This document shows, one piece after another, positions 62,665 to 64,000 of a stretch of DNA of 64,000 bases (the stretch's first letter is position 1; each line of letters begins with the position of its first letter). The translations under genes and the position numbers were made by a program. Source of the stretch: Lachnospiraceae bacterium (GTDB lineage: Bacteria > Bacillota > Clostridia > Lachnospirales > Lachnospiraceae); the NCBI GenBank assembly GCA_017476665.1, contig JAFUZJ010000001.1, positions 1-64,000 on the forward strand, given 5' to 3'. The notes under the pieces are model-generated. The model had not been told where the DNA came from. It searched no databases and saw nothing but the letters and a program-made list of their open reading frames with translations.

Positions 62665-63540
62665 ATGCCCCCAATACTATATGCAGCCGCATTTTTTGCA
62701 GGGATTGGTTTCTACAACCTGATCTGCGCATTCACGGATGTGCCGACCGCCAGGACCTCCCGCATGATGATGCTTGCCAAGAAACAGACCGGCACCGTGG
62801 ATGACAAGCTCTTTGATGTCTATGTCACACGGGTTGCCCAGTACCTTGCACCCTTCCTGCACCTTGATCCCATCAGGCGCGGAAAACTGGAGGCTGACTT
62901 AAAGATAGCCGGCATCCCGCTGACACCGGAAGCCTACACGATGAAAGCCTTCCTCACTGCTGCAGCTGTCTTTGTATGCGGCCTGCCCTGCTTATTCCTC
63001 ATGCCCCTGTTCGGCATGCTCCTGTGCGGAGCCTCAGTGTTAGTATGGTTCACAACCTACTCCAAGGCATCCGACATCGTGAAAAAAAGGAAAAAGCTCA
63101 TTGAGGCGGAGCTGCCCCGGTTTGCCGTGAGCATCCAGCAGAGCCTTGAGACAGACCGTGATGTCCTGAAGATCCTGACCTCCTACCGCAAGATCGCAGG
63201 GGTCCACCTGGCACAGGAACTCGATACGACTATTGCTGATATGCGGACGGGCAACTATGAAAATGCCCTGCTCCACCTGCAGAACCGCGTCGGCAGCACC
63301 ATGCTCTCAGACATCGTGCGCGGGCTGATCGGCACACTGCGGGGCGACGACCAGCAGATGTATTTCAAGATGCTGGTATTCGACATGCGCCAGATCGAAC
63401 AGAGCAACTTAAAGAAGGAAGCCGCAAAGCGCCCCAAGAAGATGCAGAAATATTCCATGACAATGCTGTTCTGCATCCTTTTGATCTATGTGGTGGTGCT
63501 CTCCGTGGAAGTCGTAGGCTCCCTGGGCTCCTTCTTTTAA
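62665..63540 (+). CDS. TadC-like membrane protein (GspF fold)
   Basis: 291 residues, same plan as TadB: helices near 3-20, 92-128 and 270-288, and a GspF-type cytosolic domain (PRFAVSIQQSLETDRDVLKI). Tad systems use a TadB/TadC pair. AAAGGAT precedes the ATG. Confidence 0.85.
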   Translation: MPPILYAAAFFAGIGFYNLICAFTDVPTARTSRMMMLAKKQTGTVDDKLFDVYVTRVAQYLAPFLHLDPIRRGKLEADLKIAGIPLTPEAYTMKAFLTAAAVFVCGLPCLFLMPLFGMLLCGASVLVWFTTYSKASDIVKKRKKLIEAELPRFAVSIQQSLETDRDVLKILTSYRKIAGVHLAQELDTTIADMRTGNYENALLHLQNRVGSTMLSDIVRGLIGTLRGDDQQMYFKMLVFDMRQIEQSNLKKEAAKRPKKMQKYSMTMLFCILLIYVVVLSVEVVGSLGSFF

Positions 63541-63573
63541 CCGGCTTCAGGCTTTCAAGGAGGTGGTGCCTAT

Positions 63574-63720
63574 GTGACCAGGATAACAGGAACCCGTAAA
63601 CCCGCCAGAGCAGGATGTGCACAGCCCATCCGGCCATCCTTCCTGCCCCGGCAACTCAAGCAACCAGTAAACAAAAAAAGGAGAACAATTCAAAATGAAA
63701 AAGTTTATGACAGCAACTAA
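63574..63720 (+). CDS. Possible 48-residue basic peptide
   Basis: GTG preceded at 10 bases by AAGGAGG (63557-63563). The frame runs over the start of the pilin gene and ends in TAA at 63720. The product is rich in Arg, Lys and Pro. The same ribosome site also faces ATG-TGA at 63572, a start-stop pair. Either may affect translation of the pilin gene; coding is uncertain. Confidence 0.25.
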   Translation: MTRITGTRKPARAGCAQPIRPSFLPRQLKQPVNKKRRTIQNEKVYDSN

Positions 63721-63916
63721 AAACAAAGCAGACAGAGCATTCATCCGCATGAAGAATGTACTGGCAAACGAGCGCGGAGACTTCTACATCTCTGACGGCG
63801 TGAAGATCATCATTGCCGTCGTCCTGGGCGCACTGCTCCTCGCAGCCCTCACAGGCCTGTTCAACAATACGGTCATCCCCCGCATCACGCAGGAGATCCA
63901 GAACCTCTTTGCATGA
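63695..63916 (+). CDS. Tad/Flp-type pilin-like protein
   Basis: 73 residues: a basic leader, LANERGDFYISD, then a hydrophobic helix (about 38-57) and a short tail. The NERGD junction resembles those of the two TadE-like proteins, so the same prepilin peptidase may act on all three. Likely the main or minor pilus subunit. AAAGGAG precedes the ATG. Confidence 0.75.
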   Translation: MKKFMTATKNKADRAFIRMKNVLANERGDFYISDGVKIIIAVVLGALLLAALTGLFNNTVIPRITQEIQNLFA

Positions 63917-63933
63917 TCCACGGAGGGCACCGC

Positions 63934-64000
63934 ATGGACAGTATGCTGAGTATCAGCTTTAAGACGATATCCAACTTCATGGAGGCGGCGGGAGGAAACT
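63934..64000 (+). CDS. Start of a further Tad-region gene (cut by the window)
   Basis: ATG 63934 with CGGAGGG upstream begins MDSMLSISFKTISNFMEAAG and runs off the right edge. Too short to assign. Confidence 0.55.
   Translation, partial: MDSMLSISFKTISNFMEAAGGN

Overview
The window suggests a spore-forming Clostridia, most likely a Lachnospiraceae-type gut bacterium. It carries the conserved HU-rqcP-yabP-yabQ-divIC and spoIIE-tilS-hpt-ftsH sporulation and division neighbourhoods, a CotS-like protein, and pairs of large hybrid histidine kinases. No species can be named from the sequence alone.

Left part (1 to about 31,350, almost all minus strand) is chromosome. ftsH, hpt, tilS and a short SpoIIE-type phosphatase lie at 367-5724. 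A four-gene sensory operon (REC-REC-HD-GYP regulator, a 2009-residue double hybrid kinase, a FIST protein and a second hybrid kinase) sits at 5878-16638, exactly between spoIIE and divIC, which are normally close neighbours. Then follow divIC, yabQ, yabP, rqcP and hup, a PEGA lipoprotein, a CotS-like kinase-fold protein, a HAD/CCA-adding fusion, a membrane-anchored foldase, a cytidylate-kinase-like protein, a sortase-type surface protein, a MATE exporter and a small four-gene membrane/TPR operon. Two intergenic stretches (2286-2450 and 18276-18427) are strongly self-complementary.

At 31,355-31,397 lies the 3' half of a tRNA-Arg(CCT) gene followed by its terminator. This looks like the attachment-site scar of an integrated element that fills the rest of the window and runs off the right edge. 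The element carries a conjugation apparatus of the Tn1549/CTn type (VirB2-like, VirB6-like, NlpC/P60 hydrolase, PrgI-VirB4 fusion, VirD4), a Tad-type pilus operon (TadE-like proteins, prepilin peptidase, CpaB, TadZ, TadA, TadB, TadC, pilin), an NAD-dependent DNA ligase, an SOS-type Y-family polymerase with a YolD-like partner, several small regulators and an S1-like RNA-binding protein. No relaxase or integrase is visible here; they may lie beyond 64,000.

The most striking region is 45,725-48,488: 22 tightly packed minus-strand tRNA loci in two blocks. The set is almost exactly the split-codon-box tRNAs (Phe, Tyr, Cys, His, Gln x2, Ile x2, Asn, Lys x2, Ser-GCT, Arg-TCT, Asp, Glu x2) plus three Ser-UCN and one Ala. 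Each block is preceded by a consensus-like promoter, a short ORF and an 11-bp intrinsic terminator. In each case a segment within the short ORF can pair with the terminator's 5' arm. The ORF ahead of the Ser/His/Ile/Cys/Gln/Arg block is packed with codons for those amino acids. The ORF ahead of the Phe/Glu/Tyr/Ala/Asp/Asn/Lys/Ile block is packed with codons for its own set. I infer two leader-peptide attenuators that sense depletion of charged tRNA and release replacement tRNAs, possibly against tRNA-cleaving defences or toxins. This is inference from sequence layout and is untested.
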